DNA of 64,000 nucleotides, from assembly GCA_032718475.1 (NCBI GenBank), contig JAUCBJ010006937.1, positions 183,788 to 247,787 on the forward strand. Direction: 5' to 3'. This DNA is from Nemertoderma westbladi (lineage: Eukaryota > Xenacoelomorpha > Nemertodermatida > Nemertodermatidae). A model generated the notes under the pieces. The model saw nothing but the letters and a program-made list of their open reading frames with translations, was not told the DNA's origin and searched no databases. Positions 22,955 to 33,884 of this stretch are shown piece after piece; position 1 is the stretch's first letter; each line of letters starts with the position of its first letter. The translations under genes were made by a program, and so were the position numbers.

Positions 22955-23015
22955 TACAGAAAGGAGCAGGTTAAAGTGGCAGGCTATTCCAACCAAAACA
23001 ATAAACAAGAGTGAC
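22955..23015 (-). repeat. Dispersed short repeat (CAGGTTA...CCAAAACAATAAAC family)
   Basis: GGAGCAGGTTAAAGTGGCAG followed by AACCAAAACAATAAACAAG recurs, on one strand or the other, at about 30105, 48570, 57893, 58345, 58421 and 62437. At 57892-58403 it forms the terminal inverted repeats of a small element, so these are probably its relatives or ends. From 23016 to 23490 nothing else was recognised. Confidence 0.65.
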
Positions 23016-23495
23016 TAGCATTGGTTACAGTTTAATTTTCCAACGTTGTTAGCTGATTTTTATTACCAACTTCTGCTGGAAATTGATTTTTTTCACATGC
23101 CACCAACTTCCACCATTATATGTAATATTGACACTGGGTACTCAATAAAGATGTTATAAATAATTGTGGTACAGCTGGACGATTTCAGAATTATTTTCCG
23201 ATTGAAATGACAATTTCTGAGATCAATTATCCTGAACCTTTCTGTAAAGGTATAAATTTTACGTAAACAGTCTAATCTTACATCAAAGTAAAATAAGGGG
23301 GCGTTCAAAAATGATGTCATGGTTAATAGAAGGGGTCAATGAAGGGGGAAAATGGTTGATGGCTTATTTGAGGGCATATTGCTTTTTGGTAAGTGTACAC
23401 AGGGTTAAATCTGTGATATTGATGCCTAATTTGATTTTGGGTTAACAATGTACTGCACCATGCAAATATACCCTGTTATCTGTACCTACTACTAC

Positions 23496-23900
23496 TACTA
23501 CTACTAGGATCGGCATGCTGCATTGCAGCTGCATTTTTAAGAATGCTGTGCCGGCTTGTCAACAAAATTGCACCGCCACAACTCCCTATCACCCATGACA
23601 TTTTCTAGATCATCCGCATCTTTAAGGCCAGTGTCCTTTAAGATGCGTCTCAAGAAAGTCATGGGCTGTCCACCATGCTTATTCACTCCATGAGGCTGCC
23701 AAAGTACAAGATTATGCACTGGCTGGTCCTCACGGCGAAAGCAATGTCCTGCAAAGCGGAGGCGATTTTGTTCTAGTGTCAAGCTTGGGGGAACCAATGA
23801 GACACCTCCAATGTTATATAGTGTCTGGTTGGAGATGTGTGCATTGTACTTGACACAATGAACCCGGCGTAGCATTCTTGTGAATGTGCCATCCAGAGAT

Positions 23901-23933
<33 letters not shown>

Positions 23934-25115
23934 TTGGTTATTTATATAGCGCTTTATTATGCTCGGCATACTCAAAGCGCTTTTATTATCATTACCCCAG
24001 CAAAGCCAGGTTCCTATTATACCGCTGGGTTGACGTAGGCACTAATGTCTAAAGTGTCTTGCCTAGGGACACAACAGTGCGAAATTTCTACAGCCTTTAG
24101 TCGGATTCGAACCTGCGCCACCAAACACTATTGTGTAAGCAGTTCAGGCGCCATATCCACTCGGACACTGCGACATTTGGTGTCCTCAGCAGTTAGAGCC
24201 CAGCATGGACTCCCGTAGAGGAGTACTGGAACTACTGCTGCTCTAAATAATCGGACCTTAAGTTTCCGATTAATTCTCGGTGACTTCCAAATCCTGGAAA
24301 GCCTATTCAAGGCTGCCCATGTCGTTCCCTTATGTATTCGAAGGTCCTCACCTGACTTCCGGATCCATGATCCCAGGTAACAGAAGTCGTCCACATGCTC
24401 AAGCATACCATCCTTTGAGCTTATGCTCATCCGATCAGAGACTTGCTGAGGACTTTCAAAGTTAACTGTCAGAATTTTGGTCTTTCTGGAGTTAATAAAA
24501 AGACCAACACTAGAAGCAGCATGTTCTAATGAGCTGAGGAGCCGTTGGGCTCCCTCTAATGATTCTGAGAGTACTCCTAAGTCATCAGCAAAGTCTAGAT
24601 CAGTTAGGTACTTGGCAGGATTTCCTCGACTTCTGGAGCCAGTAGGTGGAGTTATCATCACCCCATCATCATTATAATGATCTAAGGACATGCGTAGAAC
24701 ATAGTCAACCACAATAATGAACAAGAATGGTGCAAGTGTGTCTCCTTGGAGGACGCCCCATAACACTTCAAATGGTTCTGTGTCACCGTCAACAGTAGAC
24801 ACAAATGTTGTCGAACCATCGTATACTGATCTTATTGCTGCAATAATTTCATCAGGAATCCCATATAATGAAAGTATGCTGAACATACGTGAGCGAGAGA
24901 TTGAATCAAAGGCCTTGAAGAAGTCAACAAAGATAACAGCCAGATGCCTGTCTTTCTTTTTTGATAACTCTTCAATTATCCTTCTAAGTGCCAAAATGGG
25001 CTTCATGGTCCCACGACCTTTACGGAACCCATTCTGATTTCCACGGAGCAGTCTCTCAATGGGATCCCTGATGCGATTTAATAGAATCCTATTGTATAGC
25101 TTTGCAGCAACCTGC
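23496..25115 (-). pseudogene. LINE-B non-LTR retrotransposon copy 1, split by a SINE
   Basis: Minus-strand RT-bearing LINE, 5'-truncated near 25115. It reads RNQNGFRKGRGT-like sequence, then IFVDFFKAFDSISRSRMF, WGVLQGDTLAPFLF and TDLDFADDLG (catalytic FADD). The thumb (VDDFCYLGSWIRKSGED) and ALTAEDTK follow, after which a SINE at 23897-24172 interrupts. Beyond the SINE it resumes with LRRVHCVKYNAHI, RLRFAGHCFRREDQP and the C-terminal end, then a tail of CCTAG plus TAG repeats (plus strand CTACTACTAGG at 23490-23510). The 292-codon frame 24128-25006 is largely intact; only its last residues come from the SINE. Confidence 0.9.
23897..24172 (-). repeat. tRNA-derived SINE inserted in LINE-B
   Basis: On the minus strand the head reads GTGTCCGAGTGGATATGGCG (A box region) and CAGGTTCGAATCCGAC (B box), with an intervening long variable arm as in a Leu/Ser-type tRNA. 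A tRNA-unrelated body (CTAGGCAAGACACTTTA, AAGCGCTATATAAA) and an (ATT)n tail at 23908-23935 follow. It lies between the LINE-B sequences ACACCAAAT and CTCTGGATGG, which are adjacent in other copies (for example near 48130). Confidence 0.85.
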
Positions 25116-26731
25116 TGTTAACTACTGGCTCACTGGGATAGCGTTACCTCGCCGTGTTTAAACACAGCCTGAGCCCCCTTCCGCCTCCCGTCTGATTCTT
25201 GCGGCCATGCCAATGAGCACCAAGATATTTCCATAAGAATGAATCAATTTGAGAAACTTTTGGCCGCTGTATCTACCAACTTGAAAGCCATTACCACACA
25301 ATTAAACCCAACCAATGGGTCCCCCTTACTTATACAAACGATTAAAATACTACGTGAGGAAAATGGATATACCTTAAAGAGAAACTCAATGTTTTTCGCG
25401 ATTCCTCGGCAAGAGGGATTGACTACCTCAACCAGTTTATAAACAACACAAAGTCCTCCTTCACCGAATCCTAGGTGGTTCCAAATCCAACCGTGATCGT
25501 TTGTCTTAGATATAAACCTCTCTGTCCATTAATGTAAATTTACATTTCGATGTTTGTCATTGCCTAGGACAACCTAAATCGAAACCTCGACCTTTATTAA
25601 TATGCTTCCTGGGACAAGCAACACTTTACACTATTCACAAGGAAAGCCGAACTACCAAAAGGAATCTACGCGAGTGATCACCTCACAACTTATCGCGCTT
25701 CACTACTGCGTGAATGTACATCACCGAAGGCCAAGAAGCAAATCGTGGCCACTTATTCCTTTAATGGCATGTCTGCATCCATATAAGGAAGTCAAATCCA
25801 CAAAATATCTGATATTCCATCGCCCCATCCATGGTTTATCCTATAATGATAAATCTTTCAATTGCTTTGCTATATATGTAATAATTTTCATTTTCCATGT
25901 GGAACTCATCTAGCCCCCAGTGATGTATCCCCAGCATCCAACAACTTTTTTTGCATCTACTTTTATCATGAAATTTTTCCTTTTACCGAAGTTGACCAAA
26001 ATGATGCTATATTAGTATATTGAATCTATATCTAGAGCTATAAATAATTTTACTACTGAATCAGATCCCAACAATTCAACCTTTTTAAATCAAACATTGA
26101 GACAACTTAACCCTCATATTGAATTCTGGGTTTGACATCCTTACTTTTTTGAAACTTTTATCGCGGACTATTCTTAATAATCGAACCATAGGTATTTTTC
26201 ACCAGGGTGGCACAGCTATTTCCGTTAAAGACAATCTCGAGATTTCAGAAAGAACCGATTTACAAATTAAATATCCCAGCCTTGTAAACACATGGTCCCA
26301 ATCAACTTTGAAAAAATATGCTCTTCCTATATCACCAAAAAAAAAACCCGAAAAAATCCCGAACTAATCCAACAAAAGCCATGGATGACCTCTAATCTAA
26401 TCAAATGCACAATTAAAATAACACTTTATACCGCAAAATCACCAAAAGACACCAATGACGCTAACTGCAACAAATTCAATAATAATTACAGAAACAAATT
26501 TACATCTTCTCTATAGGCAGCTGAAAAAACATACTATGATACACAATAGGGCTGTTATACATTTTTTTCAATTTGGTAAATAACATCTAATTTTGGGTAT
26601 TCATGATGTCAAAAATCGATTCCGCATACTAATTTTATCATAAAAAGTGAAGAGTAGTGTAAGTACTGTAGTAACTGCAGTGTAAAACAGAAAAGAACAA
26701 GTAGTGTGATTTGAAAAAACATAAATATTTA

Positions 26732-26773
26732 GATCCGGAGCGTTTCGCATATAATTATATACATCTTCAGCCA
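26732..26773 (-). ncRNA. Degenerate hammerhead-like motif
   Basis: On the minus strand the order is GGC-CTGAAGA, a strong A/T stem (GTATATA...TATATGC), GAAAC and then GCTCCGGATC. This matches a hammerhead core (CUGANGA ... GAAA), but the stem III pairing is poor and stem I is not evident. It could be a remnant of a Penelope-type terminus. Confidence 0.3.
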
Positions 26774-26954
26774 AAAAACAACTAGGTATAAATTAATTAT
26801 TATAATTATTACAGAAAATAACCTAAATTAAAAAAATGACAAAATCAAACAGAAATAATTTAAATTATTTAGTACAAAGTACTGGTAAGCAGTAGGTACA
26901 CCAGCTGACCAGGCAGTGGGGAGAGTAGAATTTCCAAATGAATGTTCCTAGTCT

Positions 26955-28010
26955 TACTACGAACACTAACAGCGGTCGAGGCGTTTATGGGAGGCTAACC
27001 CGAAGATGCCTAGTAAGCCGTTATGAGTGTTATCAATGCCTCGGGATACCTGCCGCATATAGCAGGAACACTCACGAAAGTGTGGGGGTATATATATATT
27101 ATCTAATAAACAACTTGATCTCACACCCTACAGTCATATTCCCTAACTTTCTTTACTTAATTTAAACTTATATTATCTAATATATATATGTTGATCTAGA
27201 ATTAGTTACTGTAAGTATAAGGCCTCAGCACTTACAAACTGCTTCAAAGGGGTACGATAGTTACGTGTAAACCGTTCCGTTATATTGTGTTGTTGGCTAG
27301 TGGATGTACGTATGACTTACATATATCACAGGTAGGACGCTACTTTGCCTAGTGCGTGGTAAGCGCACGATTTACTCGAATCACTTGCATCACTGGTAAA
27401 TAATAGTTAGTAGTTGGGAATAATATAACAATAATGTGGACTCACACATTCGCATTAAATGAACCAAATCTTATTACTGACAGGGCGCACTTACGTTTAT
27501 CGTGTGGAAATCAAGTTGGTTTGATCTTTAGTCCAATATATTCATCAACAAGTATTGCAAATATAATAGATTGCAAATGATTAGTTGTTAATGCAAGCAA
27601 TTAGTTGTTAATACAAGTGATTAGGTAAAATATCGTTGGCCACTATAACTAACGTGACTTACTAGGCTATAAAATCGATGTAAATTACCTGAGATGTTAT
27701 CAGGTTAAGCCCTGCCTTAGCGAGGCTAACAACAGTTATATATGAATACACAATGTTCGGTAAAAAATAGAACAGCCAATAAGACGCAAGTATACCAGCT
27801 ATATAGAATATTCGGTAGCTACCAATGAGATTTCAGCAACACTACAACCGTTGTTAGGTAACAATATAAACAACCTTATGGGCCGGGCCATTCAATACAT
27901 TCTAAGCACAAATGCTATACGCACGGAAAACGTATAATAATACAACAAAAATATAAGATTTCTGTATACAGTTAGCAAGCAAAAACAGCAGTGCAGTCCT
28001 AGTACAGTTG
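26955..28010 (-). repeat. LTR-like dispersed repeat, copy 2 (inverted)
   Basis: Reverse complement of 8240-9225 with conserved order of landmarks, including the CCCACACTTTCGTGAG and TGCCGCATATAGCAGG region at 27040-27090. The two copies differ by many substitutions and small indels, so the family is old. It lies wholly inside the 26580-28195 element. Confidence 0.75.
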
Positions 28011-29033
28011 TACAGAAGCAAATTACTGGCAAGTGGCACCATACTTCTGACATCACGTTAGGCTTTAGCCAATCATCTGCCAGAAACCCAAAATTCAAAT
28101 ATACACACTTTTTTATGGCATTTGTTTATTTTTATGGTAAAATGAGTATGCGGAATCGATTTCTGGCACCATGAATACCCAAAATTAGATGTTATTAATA
28201 CATTCTGCACTAAATAGATCGACTAAACTTAATCTACCTAAGAAACTAACTATTTGCACAGGAGACATTACTGAAACGATAACCGACACGGAATGCATCG
28301 CAAACATCCTAAGCACCCACTTCGCTACAATACAGTAGGACCTAAGCTTGCTTAAGAAATACAAACTTCACCACATTCACCTCTCCATTATAAAAACCAT
28401 AATCAACCGAATTTCTTTGTTTGTTTTAATTGAAACTTCCCCTCCAGAAGTACTTATAGAGTACCACTGACTGCAACTTGATCCTAATTCTTCCTCAAAT
28501 TACAAATTTCCGACCAAATTATTATCTCACGCTGCTAAACCGCTATCAATTCACCTATTCACAGGCACATATTCACAGTGCTAACTAAATTATTCGAACA
28601 AATTATAAACTCACAACTGCAATCATATTTAACTATGTATTCAGTTCTAACAACCTCCCAGTATGGCTTCCGCCCTAGAACATCAACATCCCATTCACTC
28701 CTTTCAATAATTGAAAAAATTCACCATACTCTCCACGACAAAAATTCATTTCATTCACATTCCACAAAATTCCATATATTGAGTATTGACCAGAAGAAAA
28801 TCTTTGACACTATCGACCATCCAATCTTACAACGCAAATTAGACTGTTATGATATTCGAGGAATCCCCAATCAACTCTTATCATCCAGTTTTCTATCGGA
28901 CAGAACTCAACACGTTTGTATCAGTAATAAACTATCTGCTATTGAACCCCTCATCTGTGGTGTCCCCCAAGGTTCGGTAATCTCACCTATTATCTTTCTC
29001 CTCTACATTAATTACCTACCTAAAGCCCCGTTC

Positions 29034-29337
29034 ACATTCAACTGTGCGTGAGCGGTAAAGTAGTCTGGCGGTATTGAAGTGGTAAGCCTGCGGTACTACC
29101 CGGAGCCCGTTCACACCCAACGGTACCGTTGCGGTAACAGATTGTATATCTGTCGACTGTGAATTCAACAGGAAATTACATTAATTATTTTAACATTGTT
29201 TAAATAGGCTGTGGTAAACCGTGCGGTTTAGCGCACAACTACCTGTTGGGTCATTCACAGTCAGTGGTGTACCACTGGCCCTGCGGTAAACCGCGCGCTG
29301 CGCGCGGTCTACCGTTCTGTTGGATGTGAACGGGCCT
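29034..29337. mobile_element. 304-bp MITE inside LINE-D, TAA target duplication
   Basis: Ends are AGCCCCGTTCACATTCAAC (left) and, as reverse complement, AGGCCCGTTCACATCCAAC (right). TAA lies on both sides (29031-29033, 29338-29340). The interior is rich in GCGGTA/TACCGC words and can fold. It separates the LINE-D motif LLYINYLP from the downstream FADD block. A PIF/Harbinger-like origin fits the 3-bp TAA duplication. Confidence 0.85.
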
Positions 29338-29832
29338 TAACGCTACCAATCTATTATCTACCCTCTTCGCTGACGACGCCACCCTCCTCCACTCTAATCC
29401 AGAAATCCACCAAGTAATCGATCAAACCAACATTAAACTAAACAAATGCGCTGATCGCTAATATAATATATATTTAATATATATAAAATATGTAACTATA
29501 TTCTCTAATACAATAACAAACTTATCCACCCAGATTCCATACTGCGAAATTAATAATAATCAGATTAAATTTTCTACAAACTCCAAAATCCTTGGCATCT
29601 GGGTTGATAGTAAACTAAATTGGAAATCTCATATAAACTTCTTACTTAAAAAATATAAAAAACCTCTGGAATTTTCTACAAACTGCGCTATAGCTTCCCT
29701 CGAAATATTCTATGTCATATTTATTTCAGTATAATTCACCCTTACATACACAATACAGTACAGTATTCTAATTTGGGTAAGAACTCATTCCACCACCCTC
29801 GATCCACTTAGAGTTAAAATAAACAAATCCAC

Positions 29833-30105
29833 CTTGGTGTAGTGGTTGCATTGAATTCACATCTCCCGTAGGTCGTGGGTTCGATCCTCACATGGGCCAG
29901 GGCAGTTTTCATTTCGGCACGAATGCTTTAAAGGGACCAGCCAGGGCGCATCTCTGCCTTGCATCCTTAAGTGGTAGCTAAATGAGTACTGGAGTTTCCT
30001 CTGGGGAGTAAAGTTCTGGGGGGACCGCACTGGAAATAAGTCGTCAGACTTTGTGCGTAATCCCTGGCCTAGCGGCCGAAGAAAATTTACTTTACTTTAC
30101 AGTGG
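29833..30105 (+). repeat. tRNA-derived SINE
   Basis: A box TGGTGTAGTGG (about 29835-29845) and B box GGGTTCGATCC (about 29877) are spaced as in a tRNA promoter, followed by a tRNA-unrelated body and an end in TTTACTTTAC. It directly abuts the truncated end of LINE-D. Confidence 0.85.
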
Positions 30106-30338
30106 CACGTTATTTTAACCAAAACAATAAACTAAAGTCAATAGAACAGGTTATAGTTTTATTTTTGGTTTTTATAAAAATGTAAAAAAAATCGACTTCC
30201 GTAGGGACAATGTTAAATGTAGAATCCGGATCCGCGTTTTACTCTGACCCCAAATATACACCACCGTTACAAAAACCATCTATAATTGTTTACTAGTCCA
30301 ATTCATTATTATTCTCAGCATACGTTTAATGGCTTCAT

Positions 30339-31355
30339 TTAGATGAAACTGCGAGAAAATCTGTGTCTAGCTAGTTTTTCTGCCATGGATACCTTGGCAA
30401 TCCCTTTATTCCTGTAGGTTTTACGTTGTTTCGGTTCGGCGGGTTTCGTTTGAGATCCAGAGGAATTATTAATCTGGGAGGTGGTAGTGGGTCCAGGGAT
30501 GCTGGAAGCCGCGTCAACCGCAGCCTGGGTGCAGAAAGTATCGCATTGTGTAGGAGAACAACGAGCGGAGATTCTGTGCCGCAATAAACTCTGTTTGGAG
30601 GCGAATGGCGCCGCGCACAAAGAACATGAGTAACTGTCTGACTCAGTCGGATGGGCAGACCGCCGATGGGCCTTGAGATTGGATCGCGTCACATAAGACC
30701 GCGAACAATCCGCACAGAGGAATAACAACCTTCTGTCTTTGTGGACCACTGAATGACGCCGTTTAGCGGAGCCCGATTGGAACTCGGCACTGCACTGACT
30801 GCACCGGTGGACCACTCGATGGCTCGCCCCTATATGTCGACGCAACGCCGTCCATGTAGCGAAGGTACCATCGCAACTGGTGCAACGGTACCCCGAGTGG
30901 ACTTTGCTGTGCTTCTTAAGCTGCGACTGGTACAGAAACCTCCGGGCACATCCGTCCGCTTCGCACACGAATGGTTTCTCGTTGGTGTGATAGAATAAAT
31001 GACTCTTTAAGAGGCGTTTCTTTGGGAAAAATTTACCGCATTTGAAGGGGCATTGATAGGAAGGCGACTCGGATTTGTGGCAACGCTTTCTATGTCGCTC
31101 TAGATTCTGCTTTAAGGTGAATTCGGATTTACAGGATTCCGCGGGACATTTGAATATTTCTCTGGACTCGCAGTGGGTCGCGGTGTGACGGTGTAGGTGG
31201 GATTCTTTCACGAAGGTTTTACCGCATTTGTCTACCCGACATGCATACGGGCGTATCCCTTGGTGACGTAGAATGTGGTCAGTCATCTTCCATTTACGGT
31301 TAAAGATGGCGAAACAATCCGGATAGCTGCAGTTAAACTGAGCACGGCCCGGCAT
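30339..31355 (-). CDS. GTF3A: TFIIIA-like nine-zinc-finger protein
   Basis: This 338-aa protein would bind the internal control region of 5S rRNA genes and 5S RNA, recruiting TFIIIC and RNA polymerase III. Nine consecutive zinc fingers occupy residues 9-266: C9/C14/H27/H31; C39/C44/H57/H61; C70/C75/H88/H93; C102/C106/H119/H123; C131/C136/H149/H153; C158/C161/H174/H179; C185/C188/H201/H205; C214/C217/H230/H235; C244/C247/H260/C266. Finger 1 (NRKWKMTDHILRH), finger 5 with its short linker (KKHSKVHSGYRC) and finger 6 with a tryptophan (TWTALRRH) follow the TFIIIA pattern and finger number rather than a generic C2H2 protein. The last finger ends in Cys instead of His. The C-terminal 70 residues are Ser/Thr/Gln-rich, then basic (KQRKTYRNKG). 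The ATG at 31355 (GAGATCATGCC) precedes finger 1 by eight residues. No introns are present, which is unusual for this gene family; an intronless or retroposed copy is possible. A possible AATAAA lies at about 30158-30163. Confidence 0.85.
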   Translation of the reverse strand: MPGRAQFNCSYPDCFAIFNRKWKMTDHILRHQGIRPYACRVDKCGKTFVKESHLHRHTATHCESREIFKCPAESCKSEFTLKQNLERHRKRCHKSESPSYQCPFKCGKFFPKKRLLKSHLFYHTNEKPFVCEADGCARRFLYQSQLKKHSKVHSGYRCTSCDGTFATWTALRRHIGASHRVVHRCSQCSAEFQSGSAKRRHSVVHKDRRLLFLCADCSRSYVTRSNLKAHRRSAHPTESDSYSCSLCAAPFASKQSLLRHRISARCSPTQCDTFCTQAAVDAASSIPGPTTTSQINNSSGSQTKPAEPKQRKTYRNKGIAKVSMAEKLARHRFSRSFI

Positions 31356-32220
31356 GATCTCGGTTGTTAAGGAGAGTTGTTGATAAATTTAAGCTGTTGA
31401 TAGAATAAATACGGTACCTCCCGCAGCTGAAAAGTAGGTCTGAAGCTCTTACCAATTTCGGGGCACTGGAAATGTGAATGTAACTACTGAACTAATACTA
31501 ATAGGCCTAACTAATTAGCCGGTACCGGTAGTGCTGTAGGCCTAATGCAGTAATGCTTAGCAGTTGCAGAGCTGGTACTGGTATGGCATGCGGATGGATA
31601 GCGGATGTGTGTGTATGTTTTCAGGTTTTACTGTGTGTAGCTACTGTACAATAGTTGAATTGTAGCAGTGGCTGGTTATGGTGCGTTTAGTTCCTGGCGC
31701 TTTTGGTCCTGGTAGCGTTATGGCCGTGCCATTCAGTCAGTAGGTCCAGTCTGCCTCCAAAACCATGGAGGTTAGAAAAGGAGCAGAGAAGAGAAGAGAA
31801 GCAGAGAAGCATACACTAGTTTAATATTAATATACAATATACTATACACGAAATAAAAACAATGCAATAGTAAATAACATATAAACAACATTATTGGTAA
31901 ATATGTAAGGTAAGTAAGTATATGCGATATAGGCCTACTATATAAAATAAGTATGAATTGTAGGATAGTGAACTATAATACAAACACACAACCAATGGCA
32001 TAGAAGAATAAAATTCAAATGGAGTAAACAATAAACAACCAAGGAATTCTTTACAAACAAATTTAATTTGACTATCCGGCTTTAATTCACCCTCGCGAAT
32101 TCCTTAAGTTGCCGCAAAACTGCAACATTTTACAGATCGGCAACCCGAGTTGCTCTACAAGTTACTGACAAAGATGCTCAAAAAAGTTACCATGTGTCAA
32201 CCGGGCCTTTATAGCCCATG
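31356..32220. other. Upstream region of the TFIIIA-like gene
   Basis: Contains the probable 5' untranslated region and promoter, but no TATA box or initiator I can defend. ACCGGTAC and TAGGCCTA words occur near 31500-31560. No other gene was seen. Confidence 0.4.
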
Positions 32221-32221
32221 T

Positions 32222-32645
32222 TGTAAATTCATTCCAGAATATATATTTATTTAACATGGAGTGAATCAGAATCAGTTAAGCTAATAGTGGCAGAAACAAA
32301 TAGAAACATAGTGAAGTGAATGTGAGTTGATTCTATTGGCTGACTGGCAACTGGCATAGCCAGCTGGGTATTGGGGAAGCCCCATGAGCGGTTAGCGCTT
32401 CCATTCAATGCTAACATGAACTGTACAATGTTAAGAATGCCAGTGAAACAAAATAGGAGGGCCCTAGTAGTCATACGGGAGTGGTAGCCAATGTCGTAAA
32501 TATTCATTCCAGAACATATACAAATTGTATTTATTTAACATGGGGTGTATCCAGTTCGTTAGTGGCACAGACAAGGAGACACATAGGCCTAGTATATTGA
32601 AGGTGAGTTGATTCTATTGGTTGTCTGACTCGACGGCTCTGGGGT
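32222..32645. repeat. Diverged direct duplication, about 270-bp spacing
   Basis: Two copies share ATTCATTCCAGAA, TTTATTTAACATGG and GTGAGTTGATTCTATTGG (about 32227-32340 and 32500-32620). No coding sense. From 32650 to 33150 the sequence is AT-rich with nothing recognised. Confidence 0.7.
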
Positions 32646-33153
32646 ATCCCAGTGAGCGTATACAATAAGGCTTCCCTCTAATAATAATTACACAATGCAA
32701 TATATAAGTATTATTTTTACGTGGCTTGCGTTATGCGCTGGTGTATTACTGGATAGTATTTAGTATTGTAACTGTGTTGTTAATAATAATACTGTACTTA
32801 TAATAGTATATCTTTGTGGCTAGTATCTTTTACTATTTTAATTAATTAAATAACCTATTTTTAATTGATTGATATACAAAATAAAATATAACTGTAATAT
32901 TATGTTTCAGTATCACCATAGTTTTCGTTTTCGTTTGTGTTGAGTTCTGTTTTTAAAGTTAATTTTAATTGTTTTATTAGTTTGTATTTTGTGTTATAGT
33001 TTTTTTTTTTCATAGTCCGTCTGTTTCATATATTAGCACTAATAGGTGGATATAAGCTCAAGTAAACAAACATTTAAGATTTAGGAATTGTACTGTAAAT
33101 AGGCTAAACATAATTCAAGTTTAAAATGTATAAAAATAGACCTTGGTACGTAG

Positions 33154-33365
33154 TTAGTATAAAAATCTATTATAATTACAATACGGCGACAAATCGATAT
33201 CTTTCAGTTTCTCAGAAAAAGATGAGACACTGGTACAGTTAACAACCTCGACGGCCAAGCTATTCCATACATCCACGGTCCTATTGGCAATTAAGTTCTT
33301 TACAATGAGTAACCTCCAAAATGGCCTATACAGTTTACGGTTATGGCCCCTATTTGTTGTACAAT
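33154..33365 (-). pseudogene. LINE C-terminal fragment (CR1/L2-like)
   Basis: On the minus strand one frame reads GHNRKLYRPFWRL, NRTVDVWNSLAVEVV and SSFSEKLKDIDLS and then a stop. The VWNSLP-EVV...S-xxFxxxL pattern is the usual C-terminus of CR1/L2-type LINE ORF2. Everything upstream is lost. Confidence 0.6.
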
Positions 33366-33884
33366 ATATATATACTATTATTATTATATACTACAATATA
33401 TACTATTATAATATTATTATGTACGGCCTACTGTTTAAATTCAATACTGTAAGAAATATTTTAGTTATCTAAATAAACTAATTAATTATTTATACTGTAT
33501 ACTGCATTACTGTATAGTATTACTGTATACATTTATACTGCATTACTACGTACAGGGTTTCATGGCGATAAGTACCGTAACGTACTGAGTACTACAAGCA
33601 ATAGCTGAATATATGAACTGAATAGCTCTATGTTTAAATATAGTTTTTATGTTTAATTAATTGTCGCACTATCTTTTAAGGTTACTTTGCACGTTTTATT
33701 TCACCGTATTATTTGTCCTATTGAGCATTATGCTTGCTTATAGCCCAAATATTTGCCTATATACTGTATGTTGTTGAAGCCCTTGCTCATTTTAATTATT
33801 TTTATTTGAAACTAAGTATGCTTAGCCGGTTTTTTAATATGATTTTTTTTTTACTTAATAATTAATATGCACCAACTTAATACC

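Larger units (their letters stand above)
26580..28195. mobile_element. TAA-flanked terminal-inverted-repeat element containing an LTR-like repeat
   Basis: About 70 bp at each end are reverse complements. The left begins ATAACATCTAATTTTGGGTA and carries ATCGATTCCGCATACT; the right ends with the complement. TAA borders both sides (26577-26579 and 28196-28198), as expected for PIF/Harbinger-type insertion. It splits LINE-D between the linker and RT. No transposase is present; the interior is mostly the inverted LTR-like repeat of 8240-9225. Confidence 0.7.
25239..29832 (+). pseudogene. LINE-D (CR1/Jockey-like) remnant, interrupted twice
   Basis: Plus-strand non-LTR element. 26230-26560 matches the linker between endonuclease and RT (KPWMTSNLIK, AAEKTYYDT). 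An inverted-repeat element (26580-28195) interrupts. RT resumes at 28200-29030: QYGFRPRTSTSHSL, LSIDQKKIFDTIDHP and ICGVPQGSVISPIIF. A small element (29034-29337) interrupts again. After it come STLFADDATLLHSN (the FADD motif) and ILGIWVDSKLNWKSHI, to about 29832 where a SINE begins. Stops and shifts are scattered through the copy. The part 25239-26200 is weaker and only inferred to be the endonuclease region. Confidence 0.75.

Noticed and set aside
30753-30998. Plus ORF inside the TFIIIA-like gene
   Set aside because: Antisense shadow of the zinc-finger coding frame.
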